Assembly: GCA_944381385.1 (NCBI GenBank) | Contig: CALWKZ010000010.1 | Location: 1 to 36,590 of the forward strand | Direction of reading: 5' to 3' | From: an uncultured Anaerotignum sp. | Lineage (GTDB): Bacteria; Bacillota; Clostridia; Lachnospirales; Anaerotignaceae | Length of the DNA: 36,590 nucleotides | In this document: positions 1 to 6,700 of the stretch, in pieces | Layout: every line of letters starts with the position of its first letter | Position numbering within the stretch: the first letter of the stretch is position 1 | Position numbers and translations under genes: made by a program | Notes under the pieces: generated by a model | Told to the model about the DNA's origin: nothing | The model's database searches: none | Seen by the model: the letters and a program-made list of their open reading frames with translations, nothing else

Positions 1-120
1 AGATAAGATTTCCCATTCTTCGGAAGTAAGATCCCTTAAAGATAATGAGGTAGATAGGTTGGAGGTGTAAGCACGGTAACGTGTTCAGCTGACCAATACT
101 AATAGATCGAGGGCTTGACC
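1..120 (+). rRNA. 23S ribosomal RNA, 3' end (partial)
   Basis: The stretch ending in GATCGAGGGCTTGACC, with the preceding TGTAAGCACGGTAACGTG and GACCAATACTAATAG segments, is the conserved 3' terminus of bacterial 23S rRNA (domain VI). Only about 120 nt are inside the window. The exact 3' end is placed near base 120 by similarity to known termini. No 5S gene follows: only about 77 nt separate it from the first tRNA. Confidence 0.95.
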
Positions 121-197
121 TAATAAAAGATTTTATGATGACGTTGCTTGTGTTCAGTTTTGAAGGTGAATCCGGCTGATTGGAGACCGAATTATAT

Positions 198-270
198 AGG
201 GGTATAGTTCAGTTGGTAGAGCGTTGGTCTCCAAAACCAAATGTCGAGGGTTCGAGTCCTTCTGCCCCTG
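198..270 (+). tRNA. tRNA-Trp (anticodon CCA)
   Basis: A complete cloverleaf folds by eye. The acceptor AGGGGTA pairs with TGCCCCT, the D-arm is GTTC/GAGC, the anticodon stem TTGGT/ACCAA carries the loop CTCCAAA, and the T-arm has TTCGAGT. The anticodon is CCA (Trp). The discriminator is G270; the CCA tail is not encoded. It is the first of three tRNAs immediately after the rRNA. Confidence 0.95.
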
Positions 271-308
271 TTTTTCTTATATCACATACAGACGACAGCC
301 AAATATTT

Positions 309-382
<74 letters not shown>

Positions 383-388
383 TTTTGT

Positions 389-461
389 GGAAGTTTAGCT
401 CAGCTGGGAGAGCATCTGCCTTACAAGCAGAGGGTCACAGGTTCGAGCCCTGTAACTTCCA
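389..461 (+). tRNA. tRNA-Val (anticodon TAC)
   Basis: The acceptor GGAAGTT pairs with AACTTCC, the D-arm is GCTC/GAGC, the anticodon stem CTGC/GCAG carries loop CTTACAA with anticodon TAC (Val), and the T-arm ACAGG/CCTGT has loop TTCGAGC. The discriminator is A461. The 3' portion of this gene is repeated, increasingly degenerate, in the tandem array that begins at the next base. Confidence 0.95.
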
Positions 462-1012
462 CTTTTTTTATGCAAAAAAGACTAGCCGGGAAGAGTTGCG
501 CTGAAAGCTACAGGACACAGGTTCGAGCCCTGTAACTTCCACTTTTTTTATGTAAAAAAGCCTAGCTGGGAAGAGTTGCGCTAAAAGCTACAGGACACAG
601 GGGTGAGCCCTGTAACTTCCACTTTTTTTATGTAAAAAAGCCTAGCTGGGAAGAGTTACGCTAGAAGCTACAGGACACAGGTTGGAGCCCTGTAACTTCC
701 ACTTTTTTTATGCAAAAAAGACTAACAGGGAAGAGTTGCGCTAGAAGCTACTGGACACAGGAGTGAGCCCAGTCACTTCTTTTTTATGCAAAAAAGACTA
801 ACAGGGAAGAGTTGTGCTAAAAGCTGCAGGACACAGGTTGGAGTCTAGTAACTTCCATTTTTTTATGCAAAAAAGACTAACAGGGAAGGGTTGCGCTAAA
901 AGCTGCAGGACACAGGTTGGAACCCTGTCACTTCTTTTTTTATGCAAAAAAGACTAACAGGGAAGAGTTGCGCTAGAAGCTGCAGGACACAGGAGTGAGC
1001 CCAGTCACTTCT
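462..1012 (+). repeat. Tandem array of seven tRNA-Val-derived units (76-80 bp)
   Basis: Seven head-to-tail units lie at about 462-541, 542-621, 622-701, 702-780, 781-857, 858-935 and 936-1012; a stub of an eighth unit follows. Each has a T-run/ATGC/A-run inverted repeat (CTTTTTTTATGCAAAAAAG), then a D-loop-like TAGCTGGGAAGAG, a shortened middle, and a copy of the tRNA-Val T-arm plus 3' acceptor strand. In unit 1 the last 26 bases are identical to bases 436-461 of tRNA-Val. Units 2-7 diverge in the T-loop and from unit 4 on in the acceptor strand. The 5' acceptor strand is missing, so no unit can make a normal tRNA. The 3' AACTTCC of one unit can pair imperfectly with GGGAAGAGTT of the next, around the T/A-run stem. 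Confidence 0.9.
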
Positions 1013-1130
1013 TTTATGTGAAAAAGAAAAGTAGGGGAGATCGATCAGAAAGAATATTATTTATGATAAACCAACAGAACGCTATCAAATATTTTCATAC
1101 GGAGAAGAAGCATTTTTTCATAATAAAAAA

Positions 1131-1171
1131 ACAGGCGGAGATTTTAAAAAAGAAATCTCCGTCTGTTTTTT
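1131..1171. terminator. Bidirectional intrinsic terminator
   Basis: A 14-bp stem, ACAGGCGGAGATTT with AAATCTCCGTCTGT (one G-T pair), is followed by T6 on the plus strand and flanked by an A-run that gives U's on the minus strand. It can end guaD transcripts (minus strand) and any read-through from the rRNA/tRNA array. Bases 1013-1130 between the array and this hairpin hold nothing recognisable. Confidence 0.9.
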
Positions 1172-1179
1172 GTCTGATT

Positions 1180-2451
1180 TTAGAAAAGCTGTCTGCCTTC
1201 TACAAATTTATGGCACACCTCACCGTCTTCTGACAGATAGATGGCACGTTCCAGACGTTCTTCTATGGTGTATTCGCCGATATTGTCATAACGGCTGTCG
1301 TCCAGCACAAAAGCATCCAGCAGATAGCCCTTTTCAAAAGAGCCGACCTTGCCGAAAAATGCGCCGCCGCCTTTGGTGGCCAGATAGAATACCTCCGCGA
1401 CCGTCAAAGGCGCAAGCCGGTCATCTACTAGGCGCCATCTTAATTTGGAGACGCGGATGGCCTCTGCCATAGCGAAGAACAGAGAGCATCTGGTGCCGCC
1501 GGCGATATCGCTGCCCAGGCCCATAGGGATGCCTTCCTCCAGATAGCGTCTGACGGGGGCAATGCCGGAGGCCAGATTGGTATTGGATTCCGGGCAATGG
1601 GCGATGAATACGCCGCGTTCCTTCATAAGGGCGATTTCCTCATCGCCGCTCAGGACGCAGTGGGCCATGATGGTAGGACAGTTTTCGCCGCCAAAAAGGC
1701 CGAAGCTGTCGTAGGCGTCACCGTAGTTTTTGGAATGGGGGAACAGCTCCCGCACCCAGGCTACCTCGCCTCTGTTTTCGGACAGGTGGGACTGTACCGG
1801 AAGCGCATATTTTTTCTGGATCTCTCCCAGCTTTTCCAGCAGAGCGTCCGTACAGGAGGGCAGGAATCTGGGCGTTAAAATAGGCGTGACATGGGGATAT
1901 TTTTCCCGTACTTCTTCGATCCAGCGAATGGTCTCCTCCGCGGATTCCTCTGTGCCTTCCCGCAGGATATCGGGGCTGTGCCGGTCCATATTGACCTTGC
2001 CGACCATGGCGGCCAATCCCGCTTCCTCCAGCAGCTCCATGAGGATTTCCGTAGATGCCCTGTGGATCGTACCGAAAATACAGCCTCTGGTATTAGGGCC
2101 CTTCCGCATCTCTTCCACAAACCGGGCATAGTTCTTTCTGGCGTGATCCGGGTCGGCGTATTTTGCTTCCTGGGGGAAGGTATGGGTATCCAGCCACTCC
2201 AGCAGTTCCAGATCCATGCCCAGCGCGCGGAAACGGTACTGTGGCGCATGGACGTGCAGATCTGTAAAGCCGGGCAGAATCAGCTTTCCGGTATAGTCCA
2301 GAAGGGGATACGCCTGGTATTCCTCCGGCAGTGTTTGAAATACACCGGCGGAAACGCCGTCTTTGCAGACCAAATAACCGTCTTTCCAGCTTTCCATATG
2401 CTGCGGGTCCCTGCTCCAGCAGAGATCCCCTTTTAATACAAAGTTTTTCAT
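1180..2451 (-). CDS. guaD: Guanine deaminase
   Basis: 423 aa amidohydrolase that converts guanine to xanthine plus ammonia in the cytosol, the entry step of guanine catabolism. Visible signatures are the metal-binding PGFTDLHVHAPQ (H66, H68), the family-typical WLDTHTFPQEAKY segment, SHLSENRGE, MAHCV with a metal-ligand His, and GSDIAGG with the metal-ligand Asp. The length fits the guanine deaminase branch rather than dihydroorotase or cytosine deaminase. The ATG is preceded by AAGGAGG at 7-nt spacing. It is a single-gene unit ending at the bidirectional terminator at 1131. A purine-riboswitch-like leader lies upstream, which supports the substrate assignment independently. Confidence 0.92.
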   Translation of the reverse strand: MKNFVLKGDLCWSRDPQHMESWKDGYLVCKDGVSAGVFQTLPEEYQAYPLLDYTGKLILPGFTDLHVHAPQYRFRALGMDLELLEWLDTHTFPQEAKYADPDHARKNYARFVEEMRKGPNTRGCIFGTIHRASTEILMELLEEAGLAAMVGKVNMDRHSPDILREGTEESAEETIRWIEEVREKYPHVTPILTPRFLPSCTDALLEKLGEIQKKYALPVQSHLSENRGEVAWVRELFPHSKNYGDAYDSFGLFGGENCPTIMAHCVLSGDEEIALMKERGVFIAHCPESNTNLASGIAPVRRYLEEGIPMGLGSDIAGGTRCSLFFAMAEAIRVSKLRWRLVDDRLAPLTVAEVFYLATKGGGAFFGKVGSFEKGYLLDAFVLDDSRYDNIGEYTIEERLERAIYLSEDGEVCHKFVEGRQLF

Positions 2452-2473
2452 GTTCCTGCCTCCTTATTTTCAT

Positions 2474-2630
2474 AAAAAAATACCGTTACTCCCGTTCGTC
2501 AAAGTTTTCGCCCGGAAATGTCCGGAACACACCGCAAAAGAGCAGCAAATGCACTGCGGCGGAAAACTTATAGACGGTTGTCTGCGGTAACCGGTAGAAA
2601 CATCCAACCAAGGATAGATTGATATAAGTT
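2474..2630 (-). promoter_or_regulatory. Purine-riboswitch-family leader of guaD, variant core, with a predicted ON-switch platform
   Basis: Read on the minus strand, P1 is AACTTATA (2630-2623) with TATAAGTT, 8 bp and perfect. J2/3 contains the invariant TTTCTACC, P3 is CGGTT/AACCG with an L3 CCGCAGA, and L2 TTGGTT carries GG that can pair with CC of L3. The aptamer is 66 nt (2630-2565), close to the size of the xpt guanine aptamer. J3/1 reads TCTAT: C at the specificity position (guanine-like), but U where the xpt aptamer has A73. P2 is short (ATCC/GGAT) and J1/2 is enlarged. The P1 3' strand (CGTC-TAT-AAGTTTTC) can instead pair with GAAAACTT-T-GACG (2509-2497). Outside that, ACCGGTTAC (2595-2587) can pair with GTAACGGT (2489-2482), just before a U7 run (2480-2474). 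Ligand-free RNA would thus terminate and ligand-bound RNA would read through. Confidence 0.8.
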
Positions 2631-2637
2631 TCGATTT

Positions 2638-2667
2638 ATTATAGCACAGAGAAAACAGAAAAGACAA
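2638..2667 (-). promoter_or_regulatory. Promoter of the guaD riboswitch transcript
   Basis: On the minus strand the -35 TTGTCT (2667-2662), an 18-bp spacer and the -10 TATAAT (2643-2638, with an upstream TG) fit a sigma-A promoter. Transcription would start just ahead of the aptamer P1 strand, as expected for a riboswitch leader. Confidence 0.75.
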
Positions 2668-2759
2668 GAGGCAGGGCGGTTTTGCAGGGAATTCCCAATC
2701 CGTTGGAGGGGGCATACTCCTTGCCGGCCTGTGAAACGGAGAGAAAACGGAAATTTATG

Positions 2760-2788
2760 TTGTCCGTTCTGCGCAAAAAAGGTATGAT
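2760..2788 (+). promoter_or_regulatory. Promoter for the small 4-Cys protein gene
   Basis: TTGTCC (2760-2765), a 17-bp spacer and TATGAT (2783-2788) lie 22 bp before the start codon at 2810. Match to sigma-A consensus is moderate. Confidence 0.55.
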
Positions 2789-2809
2789 GGGAAGGAGGAG
2801 GGATAACGG

Positions 2810-2986
2810 ATGAGATCAAACTGTGAAACATGCATGTATTACGATTACGACGAGGAGTACGAGGAGTATTTCTGCCAGGTACAGCTGGACGAGGACGAAA
2901 TGGAGCGTTTTCTTTCCGACAGCTTTCAGAACTGCCCTTATTATCGTTTGGAGGACGAGTATAAGACCGTGCGGAAGCAGATGTAA
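2810..2986 (+). CDS. Small acidic 4-Cys protein (DUF6472-like)
   Basis: 58 aa. It starts at ATG 2810 behind a GGAGGAG Shine-Dalgarno. The sequence begins MRSNCETCMYYDYDEEYEEY and is strongly acidic and Tyr-rich. Four cysteines, C5-x2-C8, C22 and C42 (NCPYY), suggest a small metal-binding or redox fold. The pattern NCxxCxYYxYDEEY...CPYYRxxDEYKxVRKQM matches a short conserved family in Lachnospiraceae-type genomes that I recognise as DUF6472; its function is unknown to me. It has its own promoter, and the signal peptidase gene follows 92 bp downstream. The zinc-ribbon idea is inference. Confidence 0.8.
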   Translation: MRSNCETCMYYDYDEEYEEYFCQVQLDEDEMERFLSDSFQNCPYYRLEDEYKTVRKQM

Positions 2987-2992
2987 AAAAAC

Positions 2993-3020
2993 TTGCACTT
3001 TTCGACAAAAAAGGTATACT
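2993..3020 (+). promoter_or_regulatory. Promoter for the signal peptidase gene
   Basis: TTGCAC (2993-2998), a 16-bp spacer and TATACT (3015-3020). Transcription would start near 3027. This excludes the in-frame TTG at 3022 as start codon and favours GTG 3079. Confidence 0.6.
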
Positions 3021-3078
3021 TTTGTATAGCGGATTTTTCCGTAAAAACGGCGTGAGACGCAAAAGGAGCAGGATACAG

Positions 3079-3573
3079 GTGCAGGAAACGATCAAAGAAT
3101 GGGGACAAGTCATATTGCGGGCGGCGGTGGTGCTGCTGGTGCTGTTTTATTTCTGCTGGCCTGTGCGCATTCTGGGCAGTTCCATGGAGCCGACCTACAG
3201 CGATGGGGATATCCTCTGCTTTAGCCGGATCACGTCTATGACGGGAAATTATGACAGAGGCGATGTGGTGGTTTTTGATTATTACGCCGAGGGGCATAAG
3301 CAGACGGTCTTAAAACGGATCATTGCTCTGGGCGGAGACACCATCCAGATCCTGCCGGAAGGCGTTTTCTTGAATGGAGAGCTGCTGGAGGAGCCGTATA
3401 CTATGGGGACCACCACCGGTATAGCCGATATGACGGTGCCGGAGGGGACGGTTTTCGTCATGGGGGACCACAGGGACACCAGCTTTGACAGCCGGAACAT
3501 GGGCGTCATTTCCATGGAGGATTTGAAGGGAAAGGTGATTTTTTCCCTGTTCCCGCCGGGAAAAGCGGGATAA
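3079..3573 (+). CDS. lepB: Signal peptidase I
   Basis: 164 aa from GTG 3079, which has AAGGAG 10 bases upstream; an in-frame TTG at 3022 overlaps the promoter. It is a type I signal peptidase (S26) that cleaves signal peptides of exported proteins at the outer face of the membrane. One N-terminal membrane segment (VILRAAVVLLVLFYFCW) is followed by the catalytic serine in GSSMEPT. The catalytic lysine lies in LKRIIALGGDT, and the late conserved box is VMGDHRDTSFDSR. The length is normal for the short Gram-positive class. It forms a single-gene unit with a strong terminator 26 bp after the stop. Confidence 0.93.
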   Translation: MQETIKEWGQVILRAAVVLLVLFYFCWPVRILGSSMEPTYSDGDILCFSRITSMTGNYDRGDVVVFDYYAEGHKQTVLKRIIALGGDTIQILPEGVFLNGELLEEPYTMGTTTGIADMTVPEGTVFVMGDHRDTSFDSRNMGVISMEDLKGKVIFSLFPPGKAG

Positions 3574-3598
3574 TATCCTAATTTGAAAAAGAGATGAG

Positions 3599-3643
3599 GA
3601 CGGAGCGTATTTTCGTTGAAACGAAAGGCGTTCCGTCTTTTTT
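3599..3643 (+). terminator. Intrinsic terminator after lepB
   Basis: The stem GACGGAGCG/CGTTCCGTC (one G-T pair), with an inner TTTCGTT/AACGAAA stem, is followed by T6. Confidence 0.88.
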
Positions 3644-3666
3644 CTTCCCGGAGGCGGGGAAGTTGG

Positions 3667-3694
3667 GCATAAATCGCTTCTTTCATCATATATT
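3667..3694 (+). promoter_or_regulatory. Possible sigma-E-type sporulation promoter of the sipL-like gene
   Basis: GCATAAAT (3667-3674) and CATATATT (3687-3694), 12 bp apart, resemble the -35 and -10 of mother-cell sigma-E promoters. The match is loose. It is offered because sipL in clostridia is a sigma-E-controlled spore gene and no good sigma-A promoter is visible in this gap. Confidence 0.35.
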
Positions 3695-3710
3695 TACATA
3701 GAAAGGCTGG

Positions 3711-3743
3711 AGGGGCGCCCCTGTGGAGGATGTTCCCGGGAAC
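3711..3743 (+). repeat. Two adjacent 12-bp perfect palindromes
   Basis: AGGGGCGCCCCT (3711-3722) and GTTCCCGGGAAC (3732-3743) are both perfectly self-complementary and lie in the untranslated leader of the sipL-like gene, 33 bp before its start codon. Confidence 0.8.
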
Positions 3744-3775
3744 TGCCGTAAAAATGGTGAAGGAGGTTTTAGGAG

Positions 3776-5335
3776 ATGCCTTTGGAATTGGCGAAAGAAA
3801 AAATCACCCTGAAACAGCAGAAGGGGGAACAGACATCCCAGGTGTTGCTGGAGGGCGACGTGATCATACCGGACAGCAAGCCCGATGTAAAAGAGGTGTT
3901 GTACAGTCAGGGGCGGGTACGGATGGAGGAAGTAAAGACCGGCGAGGAAAAGGTGACGTTTTCCGGCGAGCTGGCGTTATGGATCCTGTACCGCGCGGCG
4001 GAAGGCGAGCGCCCTGTTTACGCGGTAACGTCTTCACTGCCGCTGCAGGATATGCTGCATATGGAAGGCGTACATAAAGACGATGCCGTGGAAGTGACGG
4101 CAGAGCTAGAGCATCTGGAATGCAGTATGATCAATGACCGGAAGATCGGCGTGAGAGCCGTGGTACGTGTGACAGCAATGGCGGAGGAAACAGCGGAGGC
4201 AGAAGTGCTGAAAGACGTTTCCGGCGACGGCGTGCAGCTCTATCGGGAAAAGATCCAGGCGGATATCCCGGTAACGGAGAAAAAGGACAGGTTTGTGGTA
4301 AAGGATGAATGGGTGCTGCCGGAGGAAAAACCGGAGATCGGGGAGATCCTCATGGAGCATATCACGGTGGCGGAGGAGGAGATCCGCCCGCTGGATGGGA
4401 AAATCTCTGTGCGGGGCGTTTTGCCGGTGACGGTGGTATACAGCGGTGCAGAGGACGGCATGCCCCAGGGCATGGAAAAAGAGATCCCCTTTGCCGGATT
4501 CATGGAAACGCCCCTGGCGTCATCGGACCGCGGGGCAGACGTGACCCTGACTCTGCTGGACTGGGAGATCCGTCCCCAGGTCAACGAGGACGGAGAAAGC
4601 AGAGTCCTTTCCATATCCGCTACGGTAGGCGCGCAGCTGGAGCTGTCGGAGGAACGGGAAGAGGAATGGGTGACGGATGCCTATGTGCCGGGAAAGGTCA
4701 TGGAGTTACAGAAAGAGACCATCCTCCTGCCTCAGACTGTAGGACGCGCAGGCAATCAGTTCGTGCAGAAGGAGACGGTGCGTCTGGAGGCGGGAGAGCC
4801 GCCCATGCTTCAGGCTGTGGCCGTATGGGGAGACGTGCATCTGACAGATGTGACCGCTGGTGAGGATGTGGCGGAGGCGGAAGGCACCATAGAGGTGGAA
4901 ATCCTCTATGACTGCAGCCAGGATGAGGAGCCGGTCTGTGTCCTGCACCGGACCTTCCCCTTTCAGCGCAGTGTGGAAATGAAAGGCGTGACGCCGGGAG
5001 ATCAGATCAAAGGCAGGGCCTCTCTGCGGGCACTGGATTTCCGGCTGGCGTCAGAAACGGAAGGCGAGCTGCGGGCCCAGGTGTCTTTGGAGCTTTTGGC
5101 CAGACGCATGGCGGAAAAGGAAACGGTGACACAGATTTTAGTGGAGGAAATGACGGAAGAGGTCTGCCGTCCCGCCGCTGTCATCTACACGGTGCAGTCG
5201 GGAGACAGTCTCTGGACCATTGCCAAGAAATACCACACAACCGTAGAGCAGATCTTGCAGATCAACGACATTGAGCAGCCGGAGCTGCTGCATCCTGGGC
5301 AGAAGCTGCTGATCCTACGGACCTGCCCTGTATAA
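3776..5335 (+). CDS. sipL: SipL-like spore coat/cortex morphogenesis protein (SPOCS/DUF3794 + LysM)
   Basis: 519 aa with an AAGGAGG Shine-Dalgarno. The N-terminus (EKITLKQQKGEQTSQVLLEGDVIIPDSKPDV) is typical of DUF3794/SPOCS proteins. Repeated SPOCS-type segments follow (for example the IPFAGFMETP and FPFQRSVEMKGV strands), and a C-terminal LysM domain spans residues 471-515 (YTVQSGDSLWTIAKKY...HPGQKLLIL). This order matches SipL of Clostridioides difficile, which binds SpoIVA and is needed to assemble the coat around the forespore. There is no signal peptide or membrane segment, in keeping with a mother-cell cytosolic protein. It stands alone between terminators. A different SPOCS/LysM paralogue cannot be excluded. 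Confidence 0.85.
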   Translation: MPLELAKEKITLKQQKGEQTSQVLLEGDVIIPDSKPDVKEVLYSQGRVRMEEVKTGEEKVTFSGELALWILYRAAEGERPVYAVTSSLPLQDMLHMEGVHKDDAVEVTAELEHLECSMINDRKIGVRAVVRVTAMAEETAEAEVLKDVSGDGVQLYREKIQADIPVTEKKDRFVVKDEWVLPEEKPEIGEILMEHITVAEEEIRPLDGKISVRGVLPVTVVYSGAEDGMPQGMEKEIPFAGFMETPLASSDRGADVTLTLLDWEIRPQVNEDGESRVLSISATVGAQLELSEEREEEWVTDAYVPGKVMELQKETILLPQTVGRAGNQFVQKETVRLEAGEPPMLQAVAVWGDVHLTDVTAGEDVAEAEGTIEVEILYDCSQDEEPVCVLHRTFPFQRSVEMKGVTPGDQIKGRASLRALDFRLASETEGELRAQVSLELLARRMAEKETVTQILVEEMTEEVCRPAAVIYTVQSGDSLWTIAKKYHTTVEQILQINDIEQPELLHPGQKLLILRTCPV

Positions 5336-5357
5336 ACGCTTTATATTGGCAAAAGGA

Positions 5358-5399
5358 GGCATGGCCGTCCCCTGACTGAGGATGGCTGTGCCTTTTTTT
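5358..5399 (+). terminator. Intrinsic terminator after sipL
   Basis: A 13-bp stem, GGCATGGCCGTCC with GGATGGCTGTGCC (three G-T pairs), is followed by T7. Confidence 0.9.
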
Positions 5400-5460
5400 A
5401 AAAAAGGATTTGTTCCGGCCATGTTTTCCGGTGGGCGGACTGGGCTTTGGGCTGTTTTTC

Positions 5461-5489
5461 TTTCCAAATAGCCGGGATTGTGATATAAT
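5461..5489 (+). promoter_or_regulatory. Promoter of the tmk cluster
   Basis: TTTCCA (5461-5466), a 17-bp spacer and a TG-A-TATAAT extended -10 (TATAAT 5484-5489). The -35 is weak but the -10 is consensus. Confidence 0.65.
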
Positions 5490-5561
5490 ACTTGCAAAAC
5501 CAAGTTTCACGGCCGCTCCGGCGGCATTTCGATTTTTTTGGAAAAAAGGATGCGTTGACAG

Positions 5562-6191
5562 ATGAAAGGGTATTTTATTTCCATAGAAGGTACAGACGGC
5601 AGCGGAAAATCCACACAGCTGGAGAAGATGGTATCATATTTAAAGGAACGTTGTCCCCGTGTAGAAGTGACCAGAGAGCCCGGCGGTACGCCTGTGGCGG
5701 AAAAAATACGGGAACTGATTCTGGACCCGGAAAACAAAGCCATGACAGCACGGACGGAAATGCTCCTTTACGCCGCCAGCCGTGCCCAGCATGTAGAGGA
5801 AAAAATACGGCCGCTTTTGGAAGAAGGCGCCGTGGTGGTGACGGATCGTTTTATAGATTCCAGCATTGCCTACCAGGCCTATGGCAGAGGACTGGGCCAG
5901 ATCGTAGGGGAGGTGAACCGCATCGCCGCGGATGGTCTGGAACCGGATCTGACCATATTTTTAGACCTTTCCCCGGAAGAAGGGATTGCCAGAAAACGGC
6001 GGGAGGAGCGGCACGAGATGGATCGGCTGGAACTGGAGACGCTGGCCTTCCACCGGAAGGTGTACGAGGGCTATGACGCATTATGCAGACAAAATCCGGC
6101 CCGTGTGGCCCGTATTGACGCGGCACAGTCTGTGGAGGAGGTATTTTCCCAGATCTGCCGGGCTTTGGACGCGGTGCTCAGCCGGAGATAA
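5562..6191 (+). CDS. tmk: Thymidylate kinase
   Basis: 209 aa cytosolic kinase that phosphorylates dTMP to dTDP in dTTP synthesis. The P-loop GTDGSGKS is at residues 10-17, the DR motif is in VVTDRFIDSSIAYQ, and the LID arginines are in ARKRREERHEMDRLE. Full length for the family. First gene of a cluster whose order (tmk, darA, holB, ricT, methyltransferase, rsmI) parallels the Bacillus tmk-yaaQ-yaaR-holB-yaaT-yabA-yabB-yabC region, with yaaR and yabA absent here. An AAAGGA Shine-Dalgarno precedes the ATG at a somewhat long spacing. Confidence 0.96.
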   Translation: MKGYFISIEGTDGSGKSTQLEKMVSYLKERCPRVEVTREPGGTPVAEKIRELILDPENKAMTARTEMLLYAASRAQHVEEKIRPLLEEGAVVVTDRFIDSSIAYQAYGRGLGQIVGEVNRIAADGLEPDLTIFLDLSPEEGIARKRREERHEMDRLELETLAFHRKVYEGYDALCRQNPARVARIDAAQSVEEVFSQICRALDAVLSRR

Positions 6192-6240
6192 AAGAAAGAC
6201 ATATACAGGGACATTTTCCGAAAAAAGGATTCCGGAAATT

Positions 6241-6264
6241 CAATTTCTATGGGAATTGTTTTTT
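6241..6264 (+). terminator. Weak intrinsic terminator or attenuator between tmk and darA
   Basis: The 7-bp stem CAATTTC/GGAATTG around loop TATG is followed by T6. The stem is AT-rich, so partial read-through into darA is plausible and would tune the rest of the cluster. Confidence 0.55.
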
Positions 6265-6278
6265 GAGGGGAGAAAGTC

Positions 6279-6344
6279 ATGGCGGCCCGCTCGGAGAAAC
6301 CAAGGAAAAACAGGTCTTTTTTTAGAGGGAGCTGCTTTTGTTAG
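6279..6344 (+). CDS. Possible 21-residue leader peptide upstream of darA
   Basis: ATG 6279 is preceded by GAGGGGAG and opens a 21-codon frame, MAARSEKPRKNRSFFRGSCF then C and stop; the peptide is basic. Its TAG stop (6342-6344) lies inside the TTAGGAGGGA Shine-Dalgarno of darA, so terminating ribosomes would cover or free that site. It lies between the weak terminator and darA. It may be a chance frame; no family is recognised. Confidence 0.3.
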   Translation: MAARSEKPRKNRSFFRGSCFC

Positions 6345-6355
6345 GAGGGATTTTT

Positions 6356-6682
6356 ATGAAGCTCATTATTGCCATTATACAGGACGAGGATGCGGGCGAA
6401 GTGATCGCCCATCTGAATGACGCGGAAATACAGGTAACCAGACTGTCCACCAAAGGCGGCTTCCTGAGAAGCGGCAATACCACCATTATGACGGGGATTC
6501 CCGATGAGCAGGTGGATATGGCCTTGAAGATCATCGAGGAAAACAGCAAGGCCCGGACACAGTATGCTACGCTGCCTTCTTCCTGTGGCGCCATGCATGG
6601 ATTTATCCTGGCGCCCATCGAAGTGAAGGTCGGCGGCGCTACGGTGTTTGTGCTGGATGTGGAGCAGTTCCACAAATTCTAA
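6356..6682 (+). CDS. darA: Cyclic-di-AMP receptor DarA/PstA (PII-like)
   Basis: 108 aa from ATG 6356 with TAGGAGGG at a good distance; an in-frame TTG at 6338 is less likely. PII-like trimer that binds cyclic di-AMP. Family features are the N-terminal MKLIIAIIQDEDAGEVIAHL, the loop TRLSTKGGFLRSGNTTIMTG and the C-terminal GGATVFVLDVEQFHKF. Known homologues are B. subtilis DarA (YaaQ) and S. aureus PstA, where the gene also sits between tmk and holB. The output target is unknown. The Shine-Dalgarno overlaps the stop of the short upstream frame. Confidence 0.93.
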   Translation: MKLIIAIIQDEDAGEVIAHLNDAEIQVTRLSTKGGFLRSGNTTIMTGIPDEQVDMALKIIEENSKARTQYATLPSSCGAMHGFILAPIEVKVGGATVFVLDVEQFHKF

Positions 6683-6700
6683 GACGAAGGAGCGTCTGTG

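Noticed and set aside
462-1012. CRISPR array
   Set aside because: Units are contiguous without unique spacers, decay progressively, and derive from tRNA-Val; no cas genes are nearby.
389-1012. Integrated element with att sites at a tRNA 3' end
   Set aside because: No integrase, excisionase or cargo lies between the repeated tRNA ends; the units are only 76-80 bp.
1018-1233. 71-codon frame after the repeat array
   Set aside because: It crosses the bidirectional terminator and enters guaD antisense; no ribosome site and low-complexity Lys/Phe content.
3022-3078. N-terminal extension of signal peptidase from TTG 3022
   Set aside because: It would begin upstream of the likely transcription start; GTG 3079 has a proper ribosome site.
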